Assembly: GCF_016598475.1 (NCBI RefSeq)
Contig: NZ_JAEMUX010000077.1
Coordinates: 1-39,341, forward strand
DNA from: Streptomyces adelaidensis
GTDB taxonomy: Bacteria > Actinomycetota > Actinomycetes > Streptomycetales > Streptomycetaceae
Direction of reading: 5' to 3'
DNA: 39,341 nt
Both the position numbers and the translations under genes were made by a program. Shown piece by piece: positions 7,350 to 15,450 of the stretch; position 1 is the first letter of the stretch; each line of letters starts with the position of its first letter. The notes under the pieces were generated by a model. The model searched no databases, had not been told where the DNA came from, and worked only from the letters and a program-made list of their open reading frames with translations.

Positions 7350-8537
7350 TCACCCGTCCAGCTGCTCCAGGGTCGCGTTCGACGGGCCCGTACGGGCCTG
7401 GAGGTCGCGGGCCACGTCCTCCGCCGCGCCCAGCGCGCGTACCGCGTTCTGCCAGGTCAGCTTGGCCAGGTCGGTTCTGGACCAGCCGCGGTCGAGGAGT
7501 TCGGCGATGAGGTTCGGGTAGCTGGAGACGTCGCCCAGGCCGTCCGGGGTGAAGGCCGTGCCGTCGTAGTCGCCGCCGATGCCGAGGTGGTCGATGCCGG
7601 CGACCTCGCGCATGTGGTCGAGGTGGTCCGCGACCGTGGACACCGTGGCGACCGGGCGGGGGTTGCGCTCCTCGAAGGCACGGTGGACCCCCATCGCCTC
7701 GGGGGTGGTGTCGAGGTGGTGGAGGCCGTGGGCGCGCATGTTCTCGTCGGCGGCGGCCGTCCAGTCGACGGCGGCCTGGAGGACGAACTTCGGCACGAAC
7801 GTCACCATCGCCACGCCTCCGTTGGCCGGGAGGCGTTCCAGGACGTCGTCCGGGATGTTGCGGGGGTGGTCGCAGACGGCCCGCGACGACGAGTGGGAGA
7901 AGATCACCGGGGCCGTGGAGGCGTCGAGCGCGTCGCGCATCGTCGTCGCGGCCACATGGGAGAGGTCGACGAGCATGCCCTCCCGGTTCATCTCCCGTAC
8001 GACGGCGCGGCCGAAGGCCGACAGGCCGCCGACCGCCGGGTCGTCGGTCGCGGAGTCCGCCCAGGCGATGTTGTCGTTGTGGGTGAGCGTCATGTAGCGG
8101 ACGCCGAGCGCGTACAACGCCCGCAGGGTGGCGAGGGAGTTGTCGATGGAGTGGCCGCCCTCGGCGCCCATCAGCGACGCGACGCGGCCCTCGGCGCGGG
8201 CCGCCTCCATGTCGGCGGCGGTCCACGCGGCCCGCAGCTCGGCCGGGTAACGGTCGATCAACTGCCGTACGCAGTCGATCTGTTCGAGGGTGGCGGGGAC
8301 GGCGCCCGGCCGGGACGCGGCGTCCGAGGGCACGTACACCGACCAGAACTGCGCGCCGACGCCGCCCGCGCGCAGCCGCGCCAGGTCGGTGTGCAGATAG
8401 GCGCTCTGGTCGGTGGCGATGTCCCGGGCGTCGAGGTCGTAGCGGACCTGTTCACGCAGCGCCCAGGGCAGGTCGTTGTGCCCGTCCGCGACCGGGAACT
8501 CCCGCAGCAGTTCCCGGGCCTCCTTCAGAAAGGTCAT
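7350..8537 (-). CDS. Membrane (renal-type) dipeptidase, peptidase family M19
   Basis: A 395-residue zinc peptidase. All expected active-site residues are present: His20 and Asp22 in DGHNDLPW, Glu126 in GAEGG, His194 in DLSH, His215 in SHSSSR and Asp323 in GGDYDG. The family hydrolyses dipeptides, often including D-residues at the C-terminal position. From memory, the S. coelicolor homologue Sco3058 is a structurally studied relative of human renal dipeptidase. Start 8537 is chosen for GGGGGAG upstream; in-frame starts at 8564 and 8576 lack one. It lies just downstream of purE on the same strand. Confidence 0.93.
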   Translation of the reverse strand: MTFLKEARELLREFPVADGHNDLPWALREQVRYDLDARDIATDQSAYLHTDLARLRAGGVGAQFWSVYVPSDAASRPGAVPATLEQIDCVRQLIDRYPAELRAAWTAADMEAARAEGRVASLMGAEGGHSIDNSLATLRALYALGVRYMTLTHNDNIAWADSATDDPAVGGLSAFGRAVVREMNREGMLVDLSHVAATTMRDALDASTAPVIFSHSSSRAVCDHPRNIPDDVLERLPANGGVAMVTFVPKFVLQAAVDWTAAADENMRAHGLHHLDTTPEAMGVHRAFEERNPRPVATVSTVADHLDHMREVAGIDHLGIGGDYDGTAFTPDGLGDVSSYPNLIAELLDRGWSRTDLAKLTWQNAVRALGAAEDVARDLQARTGPSNATLEQLDG

Positions 8538-8572
8538 GCCGGTCTCCCCCGTTTTGGCCGTCATCCATCCGG

Positions 8573-9097
8573 TCACTTCCCGAAGCCGAAGCCGTTGCCC
8601 GGGCTCTCGGCCTTGGCGCGCAGCCGCTTGCCCTTCTCGGCGGCCTGGTCGTTCAGCTCCTGCTGGAACTCCCGCATCCGGCCGAGGAGTTCCTCGTCCC
8701 CCGTGGCCAGGATGCGCGCGGCCAGCAGGCCGGCGTTACGGGCCCCGGCGACCGAGACGGTCGCGACCGGCACCCCGGCGGGCATCTGCACGATCGACAG
8801 CAGCGAGTCCATGCCGTCCAGGTACTTCAGCGGCACGGGGACCCCGATGACCGGCAGCGGGGTCACGGACGCGAGCATGCCCGGCAGATGCGCGGCGCCG
8901 CCCGCCCCCGCGATGATCACCTTGATGCCCCGGCCCGCGGCCTCCTCGCCGTACGCGATCATCTCGCGCGGCATCCGGTGCGCCGAGACGACGTCGACCT
9001 CGTACTCGATATCGAACTCGTCGAGGGCCGCCGCGGCGGCCTCCATGACGGGCCAGTCGGAGTCCGACCCCATGACAATGCCTACGACGGGGCTCAT
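8573..9097 (-). CDS. purE: N5-carboxyaminoimidazole ribonucleotide mutase PurE
   Basis: A 174-residue class I PurE. Signature motifs are GSDSDWP near the N-terminus, SAHRMP (catalytic His) at about 39-44, and AGAGGAAHLPGM at about 63-74. It converts N5-CAIR made by PurK into CAIR in purine synthesis. Start ATG 9097 overlaps the purK stop in ATGA, so the two are coupled. The Lys/Gly-rich C-terminal tail is slightly longer than the core fold. Confidence 0.96.
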   Translation of the reverse strand: MSPVVGIVMGSDSDWPVMEAAAAALDEFDIEYEVDVVSAHRMPREMIAYGEEAAGRGIKVIIAGAGGAAHLPGMLASVTPLPVIGVPVPLKYLDGMDSLLSIVQMPAGVPVATVSVAGARNAGLLAARILATGDEELLGRMREFQQELNDQAAEKGKRLRAKAESPGNGFGFGK

Positions 9098-10269
9098 TCG
9101 GTGATCGTGCCTCTCAGGTATCCGGCGGCGTGACGGGCGCGTTCCAGCACGTCGTCCAGGTCGTCGCCGTAGGTGTTGACGTGGCCGACCTTGCGGCCGG
9201 GCTTCACGTCCTTGCCGTACATGTGGATCTTGAGCTGGGGGTCGCGGGCCATGCAGTGCAGATACGCGGAGTACATGTCCGGGTAGTCGCCGCCGAGGAC
9301 GTTGACCATGACCGTCCACCTGGCGCGCGGGCGCGGGTCGCCGAGCGGGAGGTCGAGGACGGCCCGTACGTGGTTGGCGAACTGGGAGGTGATCGCGCCG
9401 TCCTGGGTCCAGTGGCCCGAGTTGTGCGGGCGCATCGCCAGCTCGTTGACGAGGATGCGGCCGTCGCGGGTCTGGAACAGCTCGACGGCGAGGTGGCCGA
9501 CGACGTCCAGTTCCTTGGCGATGGTCAGGGCCAGCTCCTCGGCCTTGAGGGCGAGGGACGCGTCGAGGTCGGGGGCGGGCGCGACGACCGTGTCGCACAC
9601 GCCGTTCACCTGCCGCGACTCCACCGCCGGGTACGCCACGGCCTGGCCGTGCGGCGACCGTACGACGTTCGCGGCCAGCTCCCGCAGGAAGTCGACCTTC
9701 TCCTCGGCGAGGACCGGGACCCCGGCGCGGAAGGGCTCGGCGGCCTCCTCGACCGACCGGACGACCCACACTCCCTTGCCGTCGTAGCCGCCGCGGACGG
9801 TCTTGAGGATGACCGGAAATCCCCCACTCCCGGCTTCGCCCGAGCGGGAGGTGCCCCCACCGCCCTCGGCGGCGAAAGCGGCCACGTCGTCGGGGTCCGC
9901 GACGATCCGGTGCCGTGGGCACGGGACGCCGATCGCGTCGAGCTTGGCCCGCATCACGCCCTTGTCCTGGGCGTACTGGAGGGCGTCGGGCCCCGGGCGG
10001 ACGGGGATGCCGTCCGCCACCAGAGCCCGTAGATGCTCGCCTGGTACGTGTTCGTGATCGAAGGTGATCACGTCGCAGCCCTGGGCGAACGCGCGCAGCG
10101 TGTCGAGGTCGCGGTAGTCGCCGACGACGACATCACCGGCGACCTGCGCCGCGGAATCCTGAGGGGTGTCACTGAGGAGCTTGAATCTGATGCCGAGCGG
10201 GATGCCCGCCTCGTGTGTCATACGAGCGAGCTGGCCACCGCCGACCATGCCGACTACCGGGAACGTCAC
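9094..10269 (-). CDS. purK: N5-carboxyaminoimidazole ribonucleotide synthase PurK
   Basis: A 391-residue ATP-grasp enzyme that carboxylates AIR to N5-CAIR using ATP and bicarbonate. N-terminal GGGQLARM is the AIR-binding start; PVILKTVRGGYDGKGVWVV and ELAMRPHNSGHWT are the ATP-grasp motifs. GTG start at 10269 preceded by a G-run. Between about residues 136 and 150 an insert rich in Gly/Ser interrupts the usual A-x-x-G-FPVVLKT transition. It is encoded by an in-frame palindromic repeat at 9821-9859, and the conserved blocks on both sides are intact, so the enzyme is probably functional. Confidence 0.96.
   Translation of the reverse strand: MTFPVVGMVGGGQLARMTHEAGIPLGIRFKLLSDTPQDSAAQVAGDVVVGDYRDLDTLRAFAQGCDVITFDHEHVPGEHLRALVADGIPVRPGPDALQYAQDKGVMRAKLDAIGVPCPRHRIVADPDDVAAFAAEGGGGTSRSGEAGSGGFPVILKTVRGGYDGKGVWVVRSVEEAAEPFRAGVPVLAEEKVDFLRELAANVVRSPHGQAVAYPAVESRQVNGVCDTVVAPAPDLDASLALKAEELALTIAKELDVVGHLAVELFQTRDGRILVNELAMRPHNSGHWTQDGAITSQFANHVRAVLDLPLGDPRPRARWTVMVNVLGGDYPDMYSAYLHCMARDPQLKIHMYGKDVKPGRKVGHVNTYGDDLDDVLERARHAAGYLRGTITE
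9821..9859. repeat. Palindromic repeat element inserted in frame within purK
   Basis: The sequence starts CCCCCACTCCCGGCTTCGCC and ends CGGGAGGTGCCCCCA. It has imperfect inverted arms (CACTCCCG against CGGGAGGTG) and a small GGC-TTC-GCC hairpin. I recall near-identical short elements scattered through Streptomyces genomes, often inside genes. Here its length keeps the purK frame open and encodes a Gly/Ser-rich loop. Confidence 0.65.
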
Positions 10270-10416
10270 GCCCCCAGAGTATCGGCCACGGAATCGGCCA
10301 CTCCCGGCCGTCCGATTTCCGTACCCTTTTCCCCCTGGGTCTCGCCTGTGAGCTTCTCCACAGGCATTGCCAAGGGGTGCTGGTTAGCATGGCTGGACCA
10401 GTGGTTTTCGACCGAA

Positions 10417-10479
10417 GATCAATCCGACCGATCAATGACCGATCAATCCGACAGATCAATCCGACAGATCAACGACGGG
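10417..10479. repeat. Five tandem GATCAA-containing units in the gtrA leader
   Basis: Imperfect 11-13 base units begin at 10417, 10430, 10441, 10454 and 10467. The commonest form is GATCAATCCGACA/C; the second is shortened to GATCAATGACC and the last begins GATCAACGAC. They lie directly before the gtrA ribosome-binding site. Possible binding array or expanded repeat. The rest of 10270-10416 shows no gene. Confidence 0.75.
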
Positions 10480-10488
10480 GGCCACACG

Positions 10489-11040
10489 ATGGGAAACACC
10501 ACCTCGGGGCCTCGCACGAAGCCTCGCGGCGCCCTGCGCAGGCGGGTCGACCTCCTTGGTCGTGAGGTCGCCAAGTTCGGTGCGGTGGGTGGTGCGGGGC
10601 TGCTGGTGAACCTCGCCGTGTTCAACCTGATGCGGCACACCACCGATCTCCAGGTCGTCCGGGCCAGCGTCATCGCCACGGTCGTCGCGATCGTTTTCAA
10701 CTACGTCGGCTTCCGTTACTTCACGTACCGGGACCGCGACAAGAGCGGCCGCACCAGGGAGCTGAGCCTCTTCCTGCTGTTCAGCGCGGTCGGGCTCGTC
10801 ATCGAGAACGGTGTTCTGTACACCGCGACGTACGGTTTCGGCTGGGACAGCCCGCTGCAGAGCAATGTGTTCAAGTTCTTCGGCATCGGGGTCGCGACGC
10901 TCTTCCGCTTCTGGTCGTACCGGACGTGGGTGTTCCGTACGTTGCCCGCGCGGGCTGCGGTGGCTCGTGCGGAATCGTTCCTGGAGGCGGGGGCCGCGCA
11001 GGCGCCCGCGCTTTCGGGGCGCCGTGGGTCCGAGCGGTAG
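10489..11040 (+). CDS. GtrA-family polytopic membrane protein
   Basis: A 183-residue protein from ATG 10489, with a GGGGG ribosome-binding site. Four hydrophobic segments lie between about residues 28 and 145, and KFGAVGGAG near the first helix plus FNYVGFRYFTYR and KFFGIGVATLFRFWSYRTWVF are typical of the family. GtrA proteins are thought to flip or transfer polyprenyl-linked sugars for cell-envelope glycosylation. Divergent from purK; a large hairpin separates it from the convergent sensor kinase. The C-terminus is an Ala-rich tail. Confidence 0.9.
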   Translation: MGNTTSGPRTKPRGALRRRVDLLGREVAKFGAVGGAGLLVNLAVFNLMRHTTDLQVVRASVIATVVAIVFNYVGFRYFTYRDRDKSGRTRELSLFLLFSAVGLVIENGVLYTATYGFGWDSPLQSNVFKFFGIGVATLFRFWSYRTWVFRTLPARAAVARAESFLEAGAAQAPALSGRRGSER

Positions 11041-11067
11041 TTCGTCGGCTTTCGGCCCGGTGGGGGC

Positions 11068-11150
11068 TGGTCGCGCAGTTCCCCGCGCCCCTCGAAGCAT
11101 GGGGCTCGCTTGGCGCTTTCAAGGGGCGCGGGGAACTGCGCGAGCAACCA
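11068..11150. terminator. Large inverted repeat between convergent genes, dispersed repeat family
   Basis: The left arm (11068-11092) contains GCGCAGTTCCCCGCGCCCCT; the right arm (11122-11150) is its reverse complement with three to four extra bases near the outer end. The arms are about 25 bases with a 29-base loop. The position between gtrA and the kinase gene suits a bidirectional terminator. Relatives occur at 5869-5911 and 31606-31645. Confidence 0.75.
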
Positions 11151-11170
11151 CGACGAACCCGCGGCCGCGT

Positions 11171-12442
11171 CTACCGAACCAGCGGGTCGTCTCCCCCTGA
11201 CGGCGTCCTCACCGGCGTACGCGACAGGAACAACCCGAACACCGGCGGCTGCGCCTGGAGCATCTCCAGGCGGCCGCCGTCCGCCTCGGCGAGGTCGCGG
11301 GCGACGGCGAGGCCGATGCCCGTGGAGTTGCGGCCGCTGATGGCCCGCTCGAAGATGCGGGCGCCGAGGTCGGCGGGGACGCCTGGGCCCTCGTCCGTGA
11401 CCTCGATCACCGCCTGGTTCCCGGTGACACGGGTGCGCAACGCCACCGTGCCGCCGCCGTGCATGAGCGAGTTCTCGATCAGCGCGGCCAGCACCTGGGC
11501 GACCGCGCCGGGCGTGCCCACGGCCTGGAGGTGCCGTTTGCCCGAGCTGACGACGGCCCGACCGGCGCTGCGGTAGGCGGGCCGCCACTCCTCCAGCTGC
11601 TGCTTGATGACCTCGTCGAGCTCGAAGGAGACGGCGGAGCCGTTGCGGGGGTCGCGGGAGTTGGTGAGGAGCCGTTCCACGACGTCCGTGAGGCGTTCGA
11701 CCTGGGTGAGCGCGATGTGCGCCTCCTCCTTCACCGTGGCCGGGTCGTCGGTGAGGGTGATCTCCTCCAGCCGCATCGACAACGCCGTCAGCGGCGTACG
11801 CAGCTGGTGGGAGGCGTCCGCGGCGAGGCGCCGCTCGGCGGTCAGCATGCGGCCGATCCGCTCGGCGGAGGAGTCCAGCACGTCCGCGACCCGGTCCAGC
11901 TCCGGGACCCCGTACCTCTTGTGGCGGGGGCGCGGGTCGCCGGAGCCGAGCCGTTCGGCGGTCTCGGCGAGGTCGGTCAGCGGGGAGGCGAGGCGGTTGG
12001 CCTGGCGTACGGCGAGGAGGACGGCGGCGATGACGGCGAGCAGGGCGACCGCCGCGATGATCAGCAGCGTACGGCCGACCTCCCGGCTGACCGCCGAGCG
12101 GGACTCCTCCACCGTGACGATCTCGTCCTTCTCGCCCTTGCTCTCATGGCGGATGACGTCGCCGACCGGCTTCTGACCGATCTCGATGGTGTTCTGGCCG
12201 GGGATCTCGATACGGGCGTAGCGATCGTCGCCCACCTGGTCCCTGAGGACCTGCGCGGTGATCCGCTCGTCGCCGATGATCCGGCTGTCCACGATGCTCG
12301 TCAGCTGCACCGCCTCGGACTCCACGCGTTCCTGGGCGCTGTTGCTGATCGTGCGGGTCTCGACGATGACGAGGGATACGCCGAAGACCGCGATGACGAC
12401 GAGGACGACGGCGAGGGTGGACTGGATGAGACGGCGACGCAC
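11171..12442 (-). CDS. Sensor histidine kinase
   Basis: A 423-residue two-component kinase. TM1 is at about 8-28, an extracytoplasmic sensor region at about 29-122, TM2 at about 124-146, HAMP at about 147-200, and a HisKA domain with phosphorylated His212 in ASHQLRTPLTAL. The ATPase domain carries the N-box (Asn324 in LIENSLMHGGG), G1 (DEGPGVP) and G2 (GIGLAVA). GTG start with GGAGGG upstream. It lies downstream of its response regulator on the same strand, but with an unusual 259-bp gap that shows no other gene. Stimulus unknown. Confidence 0.94.
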   Translation of the reverse strand: MRRRLIQSTLAVVLVVIAVFGVSLVIVETRTISNSAQERVESEAVQLTSIVDSRIIGDERITAQVLRDQVGDDRYARIEIPGQNTIEIGQKPVGDVIRHESKGEKDEIVTVEESRSAVSREVGRTLLIIAAVALLAVIAAVLLAVRQANRLASPLTDLAETAERLGSGDPRPRHKRYGVPELDRVADVLDSSAERIGRMLTAERRLAADASHQLRTPLTALSMRLEEITLTDDPATVKEEAHIALTQVERLTDVVERLLTNSRDPRNGSAVSFELDEVIKQQLEEWRPAYRSAGRAVVSSGKRHLQAVGTPGAVAQVLAALIENSLMHGGGTVALRTRVTGNQAVIEVTDEGPGVPADLGARIFERAISGRNSTGIGLAVARDLAEADGGRLEMLQAQPPVFGLFLSRTPVRTPSGGDDPLVR

Positions 12443-12701
12443 GGTTGCCCTCCGGGCGGGCGGGGTCTTCTACGTGGACAAGTGTGCCCCTGTTCGGACA
12501 GCACCCGGCGCCAGGGCCGGCCGGATCGGTCGGACCGGCCGGGGGCCGGAGACGCTTACCGGCGCTGGGCGTGGCAGGGTTGCGGGCCGACAGGGTGCCG
12601 CTGCGCCCGCTCTCCCCCATCGCGCCCAGCGGCACGACTGCCCGCGGCCGCCGCACAGCACGCCCCGGAGCGATTGGGCGTCCGGGCCGCACCCACGGGC
12701 T

Positions 12702-13379
12702 TCAGTTCTTCTCGAAGCGGAAACCGACGCCCCGTACCGTCGCGATGTACCGCGGGTTCGCCGCGTCGTCGCCGAGCTTCTTGCGGAGCCAGGAGATGTG
12801 CATGTCCAGCGTCTTCGTCGACGACCACCACGTCGTGTCCCAGACCTCGCGCATCAGCTGGTCACGGGTGACGACCCGCCCCGCGTCGCGCACGAGCACC
12901 CGCAGGAGGTCGAACTCCTTCGCGGTGAGCTGGAGTTCCTCGTCGCCCATCCAGGCGCGGTGGGACTCGACGTCGATGCGGACGCCGTGCGTGGCGGGCG
13001 GCTGCTGGGGCTCGGTGGAGCCGCGCCGGAGCAGGGCCCGGACCCGGGCCAGCAGCTCGGCGAGCCGGAAGGGCTTGGTGACGTAGTCGTCGGCGCCCGC
13101 GTCGAGGCCGACGACGGTGTCCACCTCGTCGGCGCGCGCGGTCAGGATGAGGATCGGCACGGTGTGGCCCTCGGCACGCAGCCGGCGGGCCACCTCCAGG
13201 CCGTCCATCCCGGGCAGCCCCAGGTCCAGGACGACCAGGTCGACGCCACCCTGCATTCCGGCGTCCAGCGCGGTGGGGCCGTCCTCGCGGACCTCCACCT
13301 CGTAACCCTCCCGGCGCAGTGCGCGAGCAAGCGGCTCCGAGATGGACGCGTCGTCCTCGGCGAGCAGTACACGGGTCAT
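12702..13379 (-). CDS. OmpR/PhoB-family response regulator
   Basis: A 225-residue regulator. The receiver domain (1-115) has acidic pair Asp9-Asp10, phospho-acceptor Asp52 in LDLGLPG and Lys102 in TKPF. A winged-helix DNA-binding domain spans about 130-222, ending RGVGFRFEKN. Pairs with the downstream histidine kinase. No Shine-Dalgarno precedes ATG 13379, but TACCAT lies exactly six bases before it on the minus strand, so a leaderless transcript is possible. No good -35 is visible. Confidence 0.94.
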   Translation of the reverse strand: MTRVLLAEDDASISEPLARALRREGYEVEVREDGPTALDAGMQGGVDLVVLDLGLPGMDGLEVARRLRAEGHTVPILILTARADEVDTVVGLDAGADDYVTKPFRLAELLARVRALLRRGSTEPQQPPATHGVRIDVESHRAWMGDEELQLTAKEFDLLRVLVRDAGRVVTRDQLMREVWDTTWWSSTKTLDMHISWLRKKLGDDAANPRYIATVRGVGFRFEKN

Positions 13380-13385
13380 GGGGTG

Positions 13386-13391
13386 ATGGTA
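13386..13391 (-). promoter_or_regulatory. Candidate -10 element for a leaderless response-regulator transcript
   Basis: TACCAT read on the minus strand ends six bases before the ATG, which would place the transcript start at or next to the start codon. This fits the missing ribosome-binding site. No convincing -35 hexamer lies 16-18 bases upstream, so it remains weak. Confidence 0.3.
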
Positions 13392-13708
13392 GTCCGCCGA
13401 GAACCGCAGGTGGAGGGTGATCGGCAAGGGGGATTCACACCTTCGTCCAACCACCCCCTTACCTCCACCGGGCATGATCGACTTTCGAGGGCGATTCGTC
13501 CCGCCCCGGTGCGGATCAGCGGCGCCATGACACCTCGTGACACCGCGCCTTCACCGGTCGCAACCTGCACCCCCGAGATGTGATTACCTAATTGACCTTC
13601 GAATATACGATCACAGTCCCCTTCTTACCTGTGATCCGCATCTCAAGCCCTTCCGTTTCCCTCAGTCTCCTGACGTATGGTGACGGAACGCCTGTAACAA
13701 CATGTGGG

Positions 13709-13745
13709 GACCTTTAGCTGCACATATCGCTGAAGGTCTCTTTTA
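13709..13745 (+). terminator. Intrinsic terminator-like hairpin with T-run in the peptide-transporter leader
   Basis: GACCTTTAGC (13709-13718) pairs with GCTGAAGGTC (13729-13738) with one G-T wobble, followed at once by TCTTTT. This is a classical intrinsic terminator, rare in high-GC DNA, about 150 bases before the transporter start. It could end a short RNA or act as an attenuator. The rest of 13380-13895 contains locally AT-rich DNA but no gene I can support. Confidence 0.65.
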
Positions 13746-13895
13746 TGTACGGAATGACCTGCGGCCAGCCCCGAACGTGTGTGACGCAAGAAGTGTCGAC
13801 GCGCGTAGCGGAGCGTGGACCCCGGCCGGCCCCTCCACCCGGGCGCGCACCCCCACGTGCCCGTCCCGACCTGACCCCACCTGCAAGGAACCACC

Positions 13896-15401
13896 ATGGC
13901 GTCCAGCCTGACGAAGGACTCGGCCGGCCGGGAAACCCCCGGCTCCGAGGGCACCTTCTTCGGCCACCCCCGCGGCCTGGCCACTCTCTTCATGACCGAG
14001 ATGTGGGAGAGGTTCTCCTACTACGGCATGAAGGCTCTCCTCCCTCTGTACCTGGTGGCCCCGAGCGGCCTGAACCTCGGTGCGGCGACCGCGATCACCA
14101 TCGGCTCGGTGTACGCGTCGCTGGTGTACCTGCTCACCCTCCCCGGCGGATGGGTCGCGGACCGCTTCCTCGGGCCCCGTAAGACGGTCGCCCTCGCGGG
14201 TCTCGTCATCATGCTGGGCCACCTGACCCTGGCCCTGCCGTCGGCCGGCACCTTCTACGTCGGCCTCGCCCTCGTCGCCGTCGGCTCGGGTCTGCTGAAG
14301 GCCAACATCTCGACGATGGTCGGCCACCTCTACGACGGCCCGAACGACCCGCGCCGCGACGGCGGCTTCACCGTCTTCTACATCGGCATCAACGCGGGCG
14401 CCTTCGCCGCGCCGCTGGCCATCGGCACCGTCGGCGAGAAGGTGAACTGGCATCTCGGCTTCGCGCTGGCCGCACTCGGCATGGCGGTGGGTCTGGCGCA
14501 GTTCCTGATCGGCAGCCGTCACCTGAGCGAGCGCAGCGAGGTCGTCCCGACGCCGATGCCGGCCGAGGAGAAGTCGGCCGTCCTGCGCAAGGGCCTGCTG
14601 TGGCTGGCCGTCCCCGTGGTCTTCTACGGCGTCGTCGGGATCTCCGGCCACTACACGCTCAACTGGGTGATCATCCCGCTCACCGTCATCGGCCTGGTCA
14701 TCCCGGTGTGGGTCATCGCCCGCATAAAGCGCGACCGTGACCTCGACCCCGCCGAACAGTCCAAGATGTCGGCGTTCATCTGGTTCTTCGTCGCCGCGGC
14801 GGTCTTCTGGATGATCTACGACCAGGGGTCCTCGACGCTGGCGATCTTCGCCGACGGCTCGGCCGACAACAGCGTGCTCGGCTGGGAGTTCCCGGTCTCC
14901 TGGTACCAGTCCCTCAACCCGGTCATGATCATGGCGGCCGCGCCCGTCTTCGCCTGGCTGTGGGTGTGGCTGAACCGGCGCGGCCAGGAGCCGAGCACGA
15001 TCGCCAAGTTCTCCGTCGCGCTGCTGCTGATCGGTGCGTCCTTCTTCCTCTTCCTGGCCCCCCTGGCGATCGCCGAGGACGGCCGGCAGGCCGCCGCGAT
15101 GTGGATCGTCGCGATCTACTTCGTCCAGACCCTCGGCGAACTGACGCTCTCCCCGGTCGGCCTGTCCGTCACCACGAAGATGGCCCCCGCGAAGTACGCC
15201 TCCCAGATGATGGGCGTCTGGTTCCTCGCCGTCACCGCGGGCGACTCCATCACCGCCCTCCTCTCCAACCCCGCCATCGCCGGCGTCAACCTCGACCGAG
15301 GTGGCTTCGTCGCCGTCGAAGCCACCCTGGCGGCCATCGCCGGCATCGCGCTGTTCATCTACCGCGGGAAGGTCAAGCACTTGATGGGGAACATCCACTG
15401 A
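13896..15401 (+). CDS. Proton-coupled oligopeptide transporter (POT/PTR family)
   Basis: A 501-residue MFS-fold protein with about 12-14 hydrophobic segments. POT signatures are present: E-x-x-ERF (Glu35, Glu38, Arg39, Phe40) in helix 1 and FYIGINAG (161-168), the PTR2 motif. It imports di- and tripeptides with protons. A leader hairpin with T-run upstream may regulate it. The ATG is preceded by GCAAGGAACCACC. The IS element lies 50 bp downstream and may have displaced its original 3' flank. The nearby dipeptidases could process imported peptides, which is inference. Confidence 0.93.
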   Translation: MASSLTKDSAGRETPGSEGTFFGHPRGLATLFMTEMWERFSYYGMKALLPLYLVAPSGLNLGAATAITIGSVYASLVYLLTLPGGWVADRFLGPRKTVALAGLVIMLGHLTLALPSAGTFYVGLALVAVGSGLLKANISTMVGHLYDGPNDPRRDGGFTVFYIGINAGAFAAPLAIGTVGEKVNWHLGFALAALGMAVGLAQFLIGSRHLSERSEVVPTPMPAEEKSAVLRKGLLWLAVPVVFYGVVGISGHYTLNWVIIPLTVIGLVIPVWVIARIKRDRDLDPAEQSKMSAFIWFFVAAAVFWMIYDQGSSTLAIFADGSADNSVLGWEFPVSWYQSLNPVMIMAAAPVFAWLWVWLNRRGQEPSTIAKFSVALLLIGASFFLFLAPLAIAEDGRQAAAMWIVAIYFVQTLGELTLSPVGLSVTTKMAPAKYASQMMGVWFLAVTAGDSITALLSNPAIAGVNLDRGGFVAVEATLAAIAGIALFIYRGKVKHLMGNIH

Positions 15402-15440
15402 CACCTGGCGACTTCGGCGACGACGTCCAGGGGGCCTGCC

Positions 15441-15450
15441 GGCTTTTGCG
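15441..15450. repeat. Left target-site duplication of the IS element
   Basis: GGCTTTTGCG directly precedes the left terminal repeat and is repeated exactly at 16969-16978. A 10-bp duplication fits IS4-type transposition and shows recent insertion. Confidence 0.9.
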
